A DNA stretch of 64,000 nucleotides from Polyangia bacterium (GTDB lineage: Bacteria; Myxococcota_A; Polyangia; Nannocystales; Nannocystaceae), in NCBI GenBank assembly GCA_030429545.1, contig JAUIFF010000017.1, forward strand, positions 62,001 to 126,000, given 5' to 3'. The notes under the pieces are model-generated. The model did no database searches. It was not told the DNA's origin and saw only the letters and a program-made list of their open reading frames with translations. The position numbers and the translations under genes were made by a program. How positions within the stretch are numbered: the stretch's first letter is position 1; every line of letters starts with the position of its first letter. Of this stretch, positions 35,714 through 45,057 are shown piece after piece.

Positions 35714-38087
35714 GGGAGTCACCTCGACGGAGAATCACTAAACTGACGGGTGCGCACACCAACGAGAGCACGACCCCGATACCAACAGTTGTGCCGATCG
35801 CCTCGAGTGCTGGATAGTCGGACATGCCCAACAGGCCAAACGCGAGGACGGTCGAAATACATGCAAGTACAATACTCAGAAGCGCAGCTGCAGTTGGTCC
35901 GGGGGTCGCCACCGGCTGCGAGTGACTTTCGAGGGACGCCTCGGTCAAAAACACCCCGTAGTCCACCCCCATGCTGAGCACCAGCAGGAGGCTAACGAGG
36001 TGGAGGATGTGGACCGGTCCACCCATGAGCCCGAGGATTGCGAGTGTGGTGGCTGCGGCAATACATGCAGGTACATAGGCTGACAGGGCCGGCCCCACCC
36101 GGCGATAGCGGGCAAACACCAGGGCTGCAACTGCGAGGAGGCCCACGGCAATCAACTCGAGTGAGCGGGTGCGATAACGTCGATAGGCCGCGGCCATGGT
36201 GGCCGTGTGGTCAAAGTAGTAGGCGTTGGGCACAGTCGCCAGGGATTTGCTCAACGACTCCCCCTCGTCGAGCCCGCGCAGGAAGGTTACGAGTGCCACC
36301 TGCTCGCCCAGGTCGAGGCGAAACGAACGGACAAGTGGGCTGAGTGGAGAATCTTGCAGATCGGCGAATGTCAGCGGAGGTGGCGGGTCGAACTCGCCGC
36401 GTACGAGCTGTAAAAACCCGCCCTCGCCGGCGAAGGCCTGCGGGCGAAATCCCGCCGCGGTAATTGCATCTTCAAATTGTTTGGCCACCCCGGGCGCACG
36501 CAGGGCCGCGAGGTTGCTCCGCTGCTGGGCCGGCGACCACAAAAAACTGTGAAGCGAGCGAAACCCCTGGAGCTTGCGGTTTGCGACCTTCTGCTCGAGG
36601 ATCTGGGCAACTTCGTCGTTGACCTCCAAGGCCTCGGCCTCGCTGTCACCGATCGCAATGACAAACCGGCCGGCGTCCATCCGCGACACCGAGCCGCGCA
36701 CGCGCTCATCCTCGGCGAGAAGCTCAGGGTCGAGCCGGTTGAGGGCCTGGATGTCGTCGACCCAGTTGACCTGCGGCAAACCGATTGCACACACAACGAT
36801 TGCTGCAAGCGGTACAACCCACAGGCCGCGGCGCATGTGCATAAGCCGTTGCAGGACCGCGTGTGCGAACCGAGCAAGGGCGTGATGAAGTCGACCCGGA
36901 ACAGGCCGTTGGGGCATGAGTGCGGGGAGCACCGTACGGGTTGCCCAAACTGCGGCCAGGACACCAACGCCGGCAAAAACCGCAATTTCACGAAGTCCGG
37001 GAAAGGTCGTCCACGCCAACCCGGCAAAGCCGGCGACCGTGGTCGTGGCCCCCAGCAACAGGCCTGGCCAGATTTTGCGAACGGTCGCTGCTGCACCCTC
37101 GGGCGCCGGGTCGAGCATGTGGTGGTTGAACAGGTGGATCGCGTAGTCAATGCCAACACCTATCAGTGCCGCGCCAAATGCCAGGGTGACCCCGTGGATC
37201 CGACCAAACAGCAATAGGCCGCAGGTGCAGGCCGCCAACACCCCGATGGCGATCGGCAACAGCACAAGCACCACGAGTCGCGGCGAGCGAAAAATCAGTA
37301 AAAACACCAGTGCCAGGCCGGCCGTCGAGATCACGGAAATCCGCGTGATGTCGGCGCGAATCGTGCGTTCGGCCGAGAGTGCAAACCGACCGACCCCACT
37401 TTGCTCGAGCACCAGCGCTGGCTCGCCCGCCGAAATCGTTGTAAATGCATCTTGGATGGCCTGCTGAAGCGGGGCCTGGTGCACGGCCAAAAACGGAGGA
37501 TGGACCGAGGCCAAAAACACAAGCCCGTGGCCGTCGCCGGTGACAAACCGTCCGTTGTCGAGATCGAGGCCGCCCTCCCGTGCCTGCTGCAGGCGTTCGA
37601 GCAATGCCGGAAATGCCAGCAGCGGGTCCTGGGGAATCATTTGCTTGAGCAGCGGGGCCGTCGGCAGGGATAGTTGATGACGCAAGTTTTGTGCGGCCTC
37701 GTTGAGGCCTTCGGGCGTCAACTTGGCCGCCGTCTGCTCGGGTGTGGGGGCCAAAAAATACGCCGCCCGCGGGGCATAAATCTCGCTAAATGCCCGCTCC
37801 TGCCCGGCCTCGATCCCATTGCGCACCCAGGCAACTTCGGGGTGTTCGGCGAGTACCTGCGCCAACTGGTGCGCAGCTTCGAGGTTTTGCTCGCGGGCAG
37901 CCCCACCCACCCGCAAAATGATGGTTCGTGTCAGTTCTGACTCGGTGACACGTTTGGAAATATCGCTGAGCTGGGCGTCGCGTTCATCGGCCAAAAATTG
38001 GGTGATGTCGGTCGAGATCGCAAAATGCTTGAGGCAAAAAGCCAGCATCGCGACAATCGCGGCAGTGGCCAGCACAAGTGTGCGCAT
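35706..38087 (-). CDS. MMPL/RND-family exporter, aryl-polyene-type cluster
   Basis: A 793-residue transporter with about 12 membrane helices in two similar halves, each with a large periplasmic loop after the first helix. Typical motifs are GVGIDYAIHLFNHH at the end of the first helix set and SMGVDYGVFLTEA in the second. Members of this family in pigment clusters move lipid-linked polyenes across or out of the inner membrane. ATG 38087 follows GGAGG at a rather long spacing; GTG 38111 is also possible. It sits between the LolA-like gene and the DUF3261 gene. Palindrome copies occur at 35862, 36066 and 37440. Confidence 0.9.
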   Translation of the reverse strand: MRTLVLATAAIVAMLAFCLKHFAISTDITQFLADERDAQLSDISKRVTESELTRTIILRVGGAAREQNLEAAHQLAQVLAEHPEVAWVRNGIEAGQERAFSEIYAPRAAYFLAPTPEQTAAKLTPEGLNEAAQNLRHQLSLPTAPLLKQMIPQDPLLAFPALLERLQQAREGGLDLDNGRFVTGDGHGLVFLASVHPPFLAVHQAPLQQAIQDAFTTISAGEPALVLEQSGVGRFALSAERTIRADITRISVISTAGLALVFLLIFRSPRLVVLVLLPIAIGVLAACTCGLLLFGRIHGVTLAFGAALIGVGIDYAIHLFNHHMLDPAPEGAAATVRKIWPGLLLGATTTVAGFAGLAWTTFPGLREIAVFAGVGVLAAVWATRTVLPALMPQRPVPGRLHHALARFAHAVLQRLMHMRRGLWVVPLAAIVVCAIGLPQVNWVDDIQALNRLDPELLAEDERVRGSVSRMDAGRFVIAIGDSEAEALEVNDEVAQILEQKVANRKLQGFRSLHSFLWSPAQQRSNLAALRAPGVAKQFEDAITAAGFRPQAFAGEGGFLQLVRGEFDPPPPLTFADLQDSPLSPLVRSFRLDLGEQVALVTFLRGLDEGESLSKSLATVPNAYYFDHTATMAAAYRRYRTRSLELIAVGLLAVAALVFARYRRVGPALSAYVPACIAAATTLAILGLMGGPVHILHLVSLLLVLSMGVDYGVFLTEASLESHSQPVATPGPTAAALLSIVLACISTVLAFGLLGMSDYPALEAIGTTVGIGVVLSLVCAPVSLVILRRGDSRG

Positions 38088-38201
38088 GCGGTGTTTTGCC
38101 CCTCCCTGCACAACGACGGTCTATCATGTTGCCGCGGCAATGGGAATCACCTAGGGATCTACTTGTATCCACAAGTTTTGTGCGGCGTCGCCTCGCAAGG
38201 C

Positions 38202-38873
38202 TCACCCCCCCGGCAGGCGAAAGAGAGTTTCGAGCTCTGCCGGTGAAAACGTGCGATCGAGCTGCACCGAGGAAAAACTCGTGGTCGTTTCATCGCCACT
38301 TTTTTCGACGATCTTCATGGTTTGCAGGGCCAGTCCGCGACCGGTGAGCTCGATCTCGGCAATGATCTTGTCCATCGGCGAGAGCTTGGGAACGAGTCGC
38401 AAACCCCACAAATCGCCCGGCCCGGGGGTGAACTGCATGGTGTACATGCGTTCGAGCGCGGGGCCGTCACCGGCGTAGATCTTGAGGATGCTGTCGACAA
38501 ACAGGCGGACCACAGGGTTTTGCCCAAGGTCGATGTCGCGGCGCTCGGAGCCTGTCCCTACGCTTAGTTGCTCGCCGCGGATCAAGACGGTCGAGGCCGC
38601 GGGCGCCTCGGTGTGCCGAACCAAACCGACCCCGCGGGCAAAGTGCAAGGTGCCCTCGTTGGTCAGCGGTACGGCCAATAGGGCCATGTGCTTTTCCTCG
38701 TGGAACCTGGCCGAAAGCCCTGGCATTGCCGCCATCCGCGTAAGCAACGACTGCAACGTCCAAGAACTTGTAGTTGCACTTTTCTCGGCAACCGCACCCG
38801 GCTCACTCACAACCGGCTGGGCGGCGAGGCTAGCGAGCAGTGGCAAGATTTGGCAGGCGCTCAAGCAGGACAT
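38202..38873 (-). CDS. LolA-like outer-membrane lipoprotein carrier, aryl-polyene-type cluster
   Basis: A 223-residue exported protein. The N-terminal signal is short (about 22 residues). The mature part follows the LolA fold: LLTRMAAMPGLSARFHEEKHMALLAVPLTNEGTLHFAR, IRGEQLSVGTGSERRDIDLGQNPVVRLFVDSILKIYAGD, then LRLVPKLSPMDKIIAEIELTGRGLALQTMKIVEKSGDETTTSF. LolA family proteins carry acyl chains through the periplasm; here the cargo is probably the polyene lipid. The thioesterase gene overlaps its start by 44 bases. Confidence 0.87.
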   Translation of the reverse strand: MSCLSACQILPLLASLAAQPVVSEPGAVAEKSATTSSWTLQSLLTRMAAMPGLSARFHEEKHMALLAVPLTNEGTLHFARGVGLVRHTEAPAASTVLIRGEQLSVGTGSERRDIDLGQNPVVRLFVDSILKIYAGDGPALERMYTMQFTPGPGDLWGLRLVPKLSPMDKIIAEIELTGRGLALQTMKIVEKSGDETTTSFSSVQLDRTFSPAELETLFRLPGG

Positions 38874-39255
38874 GGGGCGTCTCCAACAATAGACGCCCGT
38901 TGGCGTCGGTGGTTACAAGGGTCGTCTGTGCCCGCGCGGCACAGCGGTTGTGGCTGAGGTTATACAGGCGATAGGCGATAACGATCCGTGGGCTGACCTC
39001 GGTAAACCACGCGGCCACCCGCACACGATCGGCGTATTGCAAAGGATAGGTGTATCTACAATGGGCATCGATGACGACCATGCGCAGGTCGAGTGCTGCG
39101 ACCTCCGGAACGTCGAGGTTGCAACTGCGCATCAGGGCGGTGCGACCTGCTTCGAGATATTTGTAGTAGTGGCCGTGCCAGACGATCCGCAGGGCGTCGA
39201 CGTCGTGAAACGGGACCTCAAACTCGCAACTGACGGCTTCGGCCGGAGCACTCAT
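38830..39255 (-). CDS. 4-hydroxybenzoyl-CoA thioesterase-type hot-dog thioesterase
   Basis: A 141-residue single hot-dog domain of the 4HBT family: FEVPFHDVDALRIVWHGHYYKYLEAGRTALMR with catalytic D20, VIDAHCRYTYPLQYADRVRVAAWF, and a final strand NGRLLLETPHVLL. Such thioesterases hydrolyse acyl-ACP or acyl-CoA thioesters and are regular members of aryl-polyene gene sets. The start ATG 39255 overlaps the ammonia-lyase stop as ATGA. The stop extends 44 bases into the LolA-like gene. Confidence 0.88.
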   Translation of the reverse strand: MSAPAEAVSCEFEVPFHDVDALRIVWHGHYYKYLEAGRTALMRSCNLDVPEVAALDLRMVVIDAHCRYTYPLQYADRVRVAAWFTEVSPRIVIAYRLYNLSHNRCAARAQTTLVTTDANGRLLLETPHVLLERLPNLATAR

Positions 39256-40802
39256 CCGAAGTCGATCTCCCCGATCGGCAAACCGCCTGTGCGGTACAGC
39301 TGCAGCGCGGTGGCAATATCGAGATCCATCCGCCGGTCGGCGAGGTTGGGCGAAATATGCCCGCGAATCGCCCGGTGCAGCGCTCGTGCGCGATGGTGAC
39401 AGCGCTCGCCATCGCGAATGTCGACGGCCTGGCAACCGGCGAGCAGGCCGATCATCGCGACGGTTTCGGTCAACTCGAGGATCCGCAAACAGTCGCGTGC
39501 GGCGATCGTCCCCATGCTGACTTTGTCTTGGTTGTGGCATTCGGTGCTGCGGCTGAAGACGGAGGCCGGTACACACAGCTTCAGTGCTTCGGCCGTGAGT
39601 GCAGAGGCACTGATTTGCATGGCCTTAAAGCCATGGTGGGCGGCCGCCCCGGGACCTGTATGTGCGACCAGGTTCGCCGGTAGCCCGTTGTTGGTGTTTG
39701 GGTTGCAAAGTAGGGCCAGCTGGCGGTCGATGAGGTCGGCGAGGTTGGCCACCGCGGTCTTGAGGCCGTCCATTACAAAACAGGCGTGACCACCGTAGAA
39801 GTTGCCCCCGTGGAGCACATCGCCGGTCTCGGGATCGACCAGCGGATTGTCGTTGGCACCGTTGGCCTCGGTTTCGAGGACTTGCCGGGCCATCGGTAGG
39901 GCATCGAGAAGGACGCCAATCACATGGGGCGCGCACCGGATCGAGTAGCGATCTTGGAGCCGGTGCCCATCCCCGGCGGCGAGATTGTCGGCTTCTAAAT
40001 CGTGACGGATCCAACGGGCACACGCGCGCTGACCCGGGTGGGCCTTGGCGACAAAGATCCGATCGTCAAAGTGCGCGCGGTTGCCCTGCATGACGTCGCT
40101 CGACATCGCGGTGATTGCGGCACAAAGTCGAGCGAGATTTCGTGCCCGGCGATAAGCCAGGCAACCAAGGCCAACCATCACACTCGTGCCGTTCATCAGC
40201 GCCAAGCTCTCCTTGGGCCGCAAACTCAGGGGCTCGATCCCAACTTCGCGCAACGCTTCGGTAGCTGGTCGCACGGCGCCCTTGTGGGTGCATTCGCGCT
40301 CGCCGACGAGGGTAGCAACCACATAGGACAAAGGGGTGAGATCACCGCTGGCGCCGACCGAACCTTCGGCGGGAATTCGCGGCAAAATGCGATGGTTGAG
40401 CAGATCGGCCAGACGCTCGAGCACATCGAGCCGGACCCCGGAGTAGCCGCGACAAAGGGCCGCCAGTCGCACGACGACAACCGCCGCAGCCTCGGATTCG
40501 TTGAGGATCCGTCCCGTGCCGCAGCCATGAAACCGCATGAGGTTGAGCGGAAGCTCGTCGATATGCGACGCAGGCACACCCGTCTCACACGATTCGCCGT
40601 AGCCGGTGGTGACGCCATAAACCGTATGACCACCGTCGAGTTGCTCGCGCAGGTACTCGGCGCCGGCGTTGATCCGAGCGACAAAGGCAGGATCATTGGA
40701 CACCGACGCTTGGGCACCGTCGACCAGCGCCAAAATCGCCTCGAGCGTCAGCGGCGGGCCAATGACGACCGGCGGCACAGAAGTTGTGGAGGGGGCATCC
40801 AC
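39252..40802 (-). CDS. Aromatic amino acid ammonia-lyase (HAL/TAL family)
   Basis: A 516-residue member of the histidine/phenylalanine/tyrosine ammonia-lyase family, which removes ammonia to give an aryl acrylate. The MIO cofactor triplet A151-S152-G153 is in GSVGASGDLTPLSY; the lid tyrosine Y62 is in VYGVTTGYG; and downstream conserved segments include GANDNPLVDPETGDVLHGGNFYG and SRSTECHNQDKVSMGT. The selectivity loop FHGCGTG differs from the SHA-type loop of true histidases, so an aromatic (for example tyrosine-derived) starter for the polyene is plausible. The start is GTG 40802 without a good ribosome-binding site. First gene after the repeat tract. Confidence 0.92.
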   Translation of the reverse strand: MDAPSTTSVPPVVIGPPLTLEAILALVDGAQASVSNDPAFVARINAGAEYLREQLDGGHTVYGVTTGYGESCETGVPASHIDELPLNLMRFHGCGTGRILNESEAAAVVVVRLAALCRGYSGVRLDVLERLADLLNHRILPRIPAEGSVGASGDLTPLSYVVATLVGERECTHKGAVRPATEALREVGIEPLSLRPKESLALMNGTSVMVGLGCLAYRRARNLARLCAAITAMSSDVMQGNRAHFDDRIFVAKAHPGQRACARWIRHDLEADNLAAGDGHRLQDRYSIRCAPHVIGVLLDALPMARQVLETEANGANDNPLVDPETGDVLHGGNFYGGHACFVMDGLKTAVANLADLIDRQLALLCNPNTNNGLPANLVAHTGPGAAAHHGFKAMQISASALTAEALKLCVPASVFSRSTECHNQDKVSMGTIAARDCLRILELTETVAMIGLLAGCQAVDIRDGERCHHRARALHRAIRGHISPNLADRRMDLDIATALQLYRTGGLPIGEIDFG

Positions 40803-41547
40803 AGGTCAGGCGGCAGTCTAAACGGGGGGCGGAGTCTCGGCCAGTCCCGATCTAGAAATCGAAATTTCTTCAGGCAAATCCAGTTTTTGTGGGTTTGGAG
40901 CCAAATCTTCAAGCCGGTGTTGACCACATGCCTCCGACCACATCCGCGCGGCAATCCGCGCCAATCAGCAGCCGGTACCACCCGGGTCACATGCCTCGGG
41001 CCTCGCAACCGTACTCGCCATCCACGGGGTCACATGTCTCCCCACTCGTTCGCTCGCCACCAGAGTCACATGTCTCCCACTCGTTCGCTCGCCACTCGAG
41101 TCACATGTCTCCCCACTCGTTCGCTCGCCACGTCACATGTCTCCCGTCGTTCCCCCACACGCTCACAAACCCGAGTCACATGTCTCCCACTCGTTCGCTC
41201 GCCACCCGAGTCACGTGTCTCCCCGCAACCGCACTCGCCATCCACGGAAATGTCTCCCCACTCGTTCACTAGCCATGTCGCCCCACTCGCTCGCCACTCG
41301 AGTCACATGTCCCCCACTCGTTCGCTCGCCACCCCGCAACCGTACTCGCCATCCACGGGGTCACATGTCTCCCCACTCGTTCGCTCGCCACCAGAGTCAC
41401 ATGTCTCCCCGCAACCGTCGTCGTTCACTAGCACACCCGAGTCCCACCCGCTCGCCCGCACACGCTCGCAAGCCACTCAGGTCAAATGCCACCCATACTC
41501 GTTGCCCGCGTACTCGCCAGTACTCACGCGGAGCAGCTTTGCCAACC
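40803..41547. other. Non-coding gap with repeat tract inside the polyene cluster
   Basis: A 745-base gap inside an otherwise continuous co-directional gene run. Its first 180 bases are unremarkable; the rest is filled by the degenerate repeat described separately. The frames across it produce only Ser/His/Pro-rich repeats and no recognisable protein. No terminator is obvious. Confidence 0.7.
40984..41490. repeat. Degenerate tandem repeat tract, about 35-base unit
   Basis: About 12 imperfect copies of GTCACATGTCTCCC-ACTCGTTCGCTCGCCAC-NNGA in head-to-tail order, with copies about 32-43 bases long and some copies carrying a second module (CCGCAACCGTACTCGCCATCCACGG). Unit length and sequence vary, and there are no unique spacers of constant length, so it is not CRISPR. 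The second module recurs about four times, so the tract may have grown by unequal exchange of composite units. Confidence 0.85.
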
Positions 41548-42528
41548 TCAACCGCCGGGGCGAACCGAAGCCGCCTGCCCCTGGGTGCTCGTCTCGTCCC
41601 CCGACTTCGCCTCGCCCGTAGCCTCGCCCTCGGCCCAAAACTCGTAAAAGTTAAACCAGTTGCGGGGTGCCTTGCGGCAGTAGACCTCAAGTCGTTGCGC
41701 ATACAACTTTGCGTAGTCGGCAACCGCTTGCTCGCGTCGACCCCGGGGCAACACAACCCGCTCAGCCAACGGTTCACAGTAGAGGTCGTAGGTGCGGGGG
41801 CGGTGGTACAAGCCGAATGTCAGGTACACGGGGCACTTGAGTACAGAAGCCAGGAGGTAGGGACCGGCCGGAAACTTTGCAGGTGCACCTAAAAATGGGA
41901 CGGTGACAAACTTCTCACCCTCGGCCACGCGGTCGCCCAACACCGCCACCAACTCGCCACGCTCGATCGCATCGCGCACCTCAAACATGTAGCTGGGGTT
42001 TTCTGGGTTGATCTCAATGACCTTGGCGTGGAAGTCACTTCCCGCCTCCTCCAAAAACCGCGAGATCATGCGGGCATTTTTCCAGTACACGAGGATGTTG
42101 ATGGGAAATCGCTCCTCCTGGCCCAGGGCCCGCATGGCCTCAAACGAGCCGACATGGGCGCCCAGTAACAGGGCCCCCCGACGGGTCTTGCTGAGTTCGA
42201 TCAGGTGCTCGTTGCCGGTGTGGGTCATGTGAAACGGACGCAGGTCGTCGCGTACGAAATACAGGCGATCGAGGGCGACGTGGGCAAAGTCGCGGATGTG
42301 GCGATAGCTGTCCCAAAAACCATGTGGTTGATCGATCCGGCGCAGGTAGTCGGCCGAGGCCCGGCGCGCCCGGGTGGCAAACAGGGTGAAGTAAAACGCG
42401 ACGATCGCGAGGATGAAACGGGCGACGCGACGCCCACAAACCCTCGCAGACCAGATCGTGAGGCGGATCCCGAGTGCCGAGCCGCGCTCTGGCTGGTTGC
42501 GCCAATCGGCCTTGGCCTCGTCGCTCAC
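41548..42528 (-). CDS. Lysophospholipid acyltransferase (LpxL/HtrB-like)
   Basis: A 326-residue membrane-associated acyltransferase. One helix near the N-terminus (RFILAIVAFYFTLFATRA) is followed by the active-site motif GAHVGSFEAM (HxxxxE), then INILVYWKNARMISRFLEEAG and GDRVAEGEKFVTVPFLGAPAKFPAGPYLLASVL. This matches the acyltransferases of aryl-polyene clusters that attach the polyene acid to a lipid. The start GTG 42528 overlaps the glycosyltransferase stop as GTGA. It is the last gene before the repeat tract. Confidence 0.88.
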   Translation of the reverse strand: MSDEAKADWRNQPERGSALGIRLTIWSARVCGRRVARFILAIVAFYFTLFATRARRASADYLRRIDQPHGFWDSYRHIRDFAHVALDRLYFVRDDLRPFHMTHTGNEHLIELSKTRRGALLLGAHVGSFEAMRALGQEERFPINILVYWKNARMISRFLEEAGSDFHAKVIEINPENPSYMFEVRDAIERGELVAVLGDRVAEGEKFVTVPFLGAPAKFPAGPYLLASVLKCPVYLTFGLYHRPRTYDLYCEPLAERVVLPRGRREQAVADYAKLYAQRLEVYCRKAPRNWFNFYEFWAEGEATGEAKSGDETSTQGQAASVRPGG

Positions 42529-43304
42529 GCCCCCTGCTCCAACTTTGGCCGCCCAAGCCCGAGTGCACGCCCCAGGCGGACAAACGGATAGATCGTCATG
42601 GCGTAGATCGACAACCGGGTGTGTAACCAACTTATCCGCACGTTGTCCCACAGCATGTCGAAATGCGACACCCCGCCCTCGTCGGCACCTAGGTAGCGCA
42701 CCCTCGTCGGCAGGTTGACGACCGCGACCCCGAGCCACACCAGCCGCACGGCGATTTCGATGTCAAAATCCATGCGCTCGCCCAACTTTCGCAGGCGCAA
42801 CACAGCACGGACCGGGTAGACCCGAAACCCGCACATCGGGTCGTGGATGACCCGCCCGTGGGTCTCGAAGTTGGTCCAAAACAGGGTGATTTGGCGACCG
42901 ATCAGGCGCGAGCGCGGAGCTGTCTCGTCGTAGACAGGCGCCCCCAAAATCAACGCCTCGGGCCGATTTTGGCTGGCCTTTAGGAATTCGGGGATGTCGC
43001 TGAGGTTGTGTTGACCATCGGCGTCGACCTGCAACACATGGGTGTAGCCGAGGTCGTGGGCCGCTTGAAAACCGGTTTTGACAGCCGCCCCCTTGCCCCC
43101 GTTTTGCTGGCGATGCACGACATGCGCAAGCCCGGCCTGCCCAAGCTCGGCAACGGCATCTCGCCCAGCCGTGTCGCTGCCGTCGTCGACCACAATGACA
43201 GCCGCGAGATGCTCCCGCACCCGCTCGACCACGCTGCGGATCGTCGCGGGATTGTTGTATGTCGGGATCACGACACAGGGTCGAAACCCCGGGCGCTCAG
43301 CCAC
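42525..43304 (-). CDS. Family 2 glycosyltransferase
   Basis: A 259-residue GT-A fold glycosyltransferase of the dolichyl-phosphate-mannose-synthase type. Motifs are CVVIPTYNNPATIRSV, IVVDDGSD, QNGGKGAAVKTGFQAA, the DXD-like LQVDADGQH, and a C-terminal DFDIEIAVRLVWLGVAVVNLPTRVRY. It has no long hydrophobic tail. GTG 43304 overlaps the ligase stop; GTG 43310 is two codons further upstream and equally possible. It probably adds a sugar to the polyene lipid or its carrier. Confidence 0.88.
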   Translation of the reverse strand: MAERPGFRPCVVIPTYNNPATIRSVVERVREHLAAVIVVDDGSDTAGRDAVAELGQAGLAHVVHRQQNGGKGAAVKTGFQAAHDLGYTHVLQVDADGQHNLSDIPEFLKASQNRPEALILGAPVYDETAPRSRLIGRQITLFWTNFETHGRVIHDPMCGFRVYPVRAVLRLRKLGERMDFDIEIAVRLVWLGVAVVNLPTRVRYLGADEGGVSHFDMLWDNVRISWLHTRLSIYAMTIYPFVRLGRALGLGRPKLEQGA

Positions 43305-45057
43305 CCACACCCCCGGCGGGGTTGAACTCGACGGTGCCGGATGTACACGGCTCGCCGGCGCGGGTGACAAGGAACTCGACCCGGAGGTTGCCGCGGAAAA
43401 CTTTGAGCTCGAGCGTGAGGGCATCGCCGGGGCGAATCTGCCTGCGAAACTTGAGTTTTTGCAACCGCCGTGGCGCCCCAAACCCGGGGGCCAAACTCCC
43501 GACCTGGCGCAACACCATGCCGATCATTTGCGAGACGCCGGGCAACACCGGGTGTCCCTCGAAATGGCCCTGAAAGTACACGAGGTTATGCGGCACCGTG
43601 ACCGCATACTCGTGAACTTCGGTCGCACCGCGATTTTGTACGGTGTGACTGTGAAACGCGAACTCCGTGGTCAGCGGCACGGTCCGCTCGCGATTTGTCG
43701 GTTCAAACAGGGTCAAGAGTCGATGCCGGGTGAGTTTGCCGTTTGCCTCCCGCGGCAGGCGGTCGACCACGCGAATGTGGCGGGGAAGCACGACCGGGTC
43801 AAACCATTGCGACAAACTCCGCTTGAGCTCCCGCACCCACGACGTTCGCTCGCCAATGTCCGCCCGGGGCACCACCGCGGCCACGATCTGTTGCCCGCGT
43901 GCACCCCCGACCTCGACCGCGGTCACGGCCGCATCGGCAACTTCGTGCATCGCCAACAATCGCTGCTCGAGCTCGGCAAGGGCCACGCGTTTGCCCCCGA
44001 TTTTCACCACGTTATCGACCCGTCCGCGCAGGACAAAGCGGTCGCGGCCAACGAGTTCGATACGGTCCTGGCAGCGCACGGGTCGTTCCTGATCGGCCGC
44101 TAAAAATGGTGACGTCACGCGCAGACACCCGTCGGGGTCGCGGTCGATCCGAACTCCCGGCAACGGCGCCCACGGGGTGTCTTCCCCCCGTTGCACCCGC
44201 CACGCGATCCCCCCGGTTTCGGACGATCCGTAAACCTCGGTGACCTCGACGCCATGGCGCTTTGCGACCTGCGCCGCCACCCGCCGAGAAAGCGGTGCCC
44301 CCGAGGAAAACACCCGGCGCAAGCGGGCGAAACTGCCGGCCTCGAGCATGGTGAAGCTACGTAGGTGGGCTGGCACGCTGATCAGCATGTCGACGCGCTG
44401 CCGCGCAATCGCCGAGGCCACAGCTTCGGCGTGAAAGGGCGTCTCGCGGACAAAACTCGCGCCGGCAACCAGTGGCACCAGGGTCCCAAACAGCAGCCCG
44501 TAGATGTGATGTGGCGGTACGGTCGCCAACAGCCTGTCACCCGGCAACACGCCAAAGTGCTCGGCCAGCACCATCGCCTCACCGATCAACTGCTGCGCCC
44601 GTTTGGGACAGGCCTGGTGGGCGCCCGTCGAACCCGAGGTGTAGACCGTGGCCAGCAACTGGTCGGGTTTTACCGTCAAATGCTTTGGCACCTGTGCGGT
44701 CGACGACGTCGCTAGGAAACCGCGGATATCCAGGCTGTCGGCAATTGCCATGCCGTCATGGACGACTGTCAACACCCCGCTACGGCGCCCAAACTCGGCG
44801 ATCAACTCGGGTTGTAGATTTGGCGGCAGGGCGACCTGCAACCCGCGCGACCAGGTCGCCAACACGGCGACCGCAAACAGGTAGCGATCGCGGCAAACGA
44901 CCACCACTTCGTGACCGGCCGCGGTCGGCAACGCGGCGGCCACGGCCTCGACATCGCGCCACAGTTCCGATGCATCTACACTCTTTTCCCCACCCACGGC
45001 CACGCAGGCGGCCGGGTGAAAGTTTTCGAGCAAGCGGTAGGGACGATCGAGGGTCAT
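43297..45057 (-). CDS. Acyl/aryl-AMP ligase fused to a hot-dog dehydratase domain
   Basis: A 586-residue fusion. Residues about 1-455 are an adenylate-forming ligase: YTSGSTGA (A3, 139-146), VYGSSETGG (A5), LRGRVDNVVKIGGKRV (A8) and the catalytic K441 (PREANGKLTR). Residues about 475-586 are a FabA/FabZ-like hot-dog domain with NLVYFQGHFEGHPVLPGVSQM, resembling the ApeI-type dehydratase of aryl-polyene clusters, where ligase and dehydratase are often separate genes. The ligase likely activates the aryl acid and loads it on the neighbouring ACP; the hot-dog domain may dehydrate during chain extension. Start ATG 45057 overlaps the stop of the upstream membrane-protein gene as ATGA. Confidence 0.9.
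   Translation of the reverse strand: MTLDRPYRLLENFHPAACVAVGGEKSVDASELWRDVEAVAAALPTAAGHEVVVVCRDRYLFAVAVLATWSRGLQVALPPNLQPELIAEFGRRSGVLTVVHDGMAIADSLDIRGFLATSSTAQVPKHLTVKPDQLLATVYTSGSTGAHQACPKRAQQLIGEAMVLAEHFGVLPGDRLLATVPPHHIYGLLFGTLVPLVAGASFVRETPFHAEAVASAIARQRVDMLISVPAHLRSFTMLEAGSFARLRRVFSSGAPLSRRVAAQVAKRHGVEVTEVYGSSETGGIAWRVQRGEDTPWAPLPGVRIDRDPDGCLRVTSPFLAADQERPVRCQDRIELVGRDRFVLRGRVDNVVKIGGKRVALAELEQRLLAMHEVADAAVTAVEVGGARGQQIVAAVVPRADIGERTSWVRELKRSLSQWFDPVVLPRHIRVVDRLPREANGKLTRHRLLTLFEPTNRERTVPLTTEFAFHSHTVQNRGATEVHEYAVTVPHNLVYFQGHFEGHPVLPGVSQMIGMVLRQVGSLAPGFGAPRRLQKLKFRRQIRPGDALTLELKVFRGNLRVEFLVTRAGEPCTSGTVEFNPAGGVGG

Noticed and set aside
40984..41490. CRISPR array
   Set aside because: Unit lengths vary, units are degenerate, and there are no unique spacers of constant length; no cas gene is nearby.
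40002..41621. 539-codon open frame on the plus strand
   Set aside because: First half is antisense to the ammonia-lyase gene, second half reads through the repeat tract giving only Ser/His/Pro repeats.
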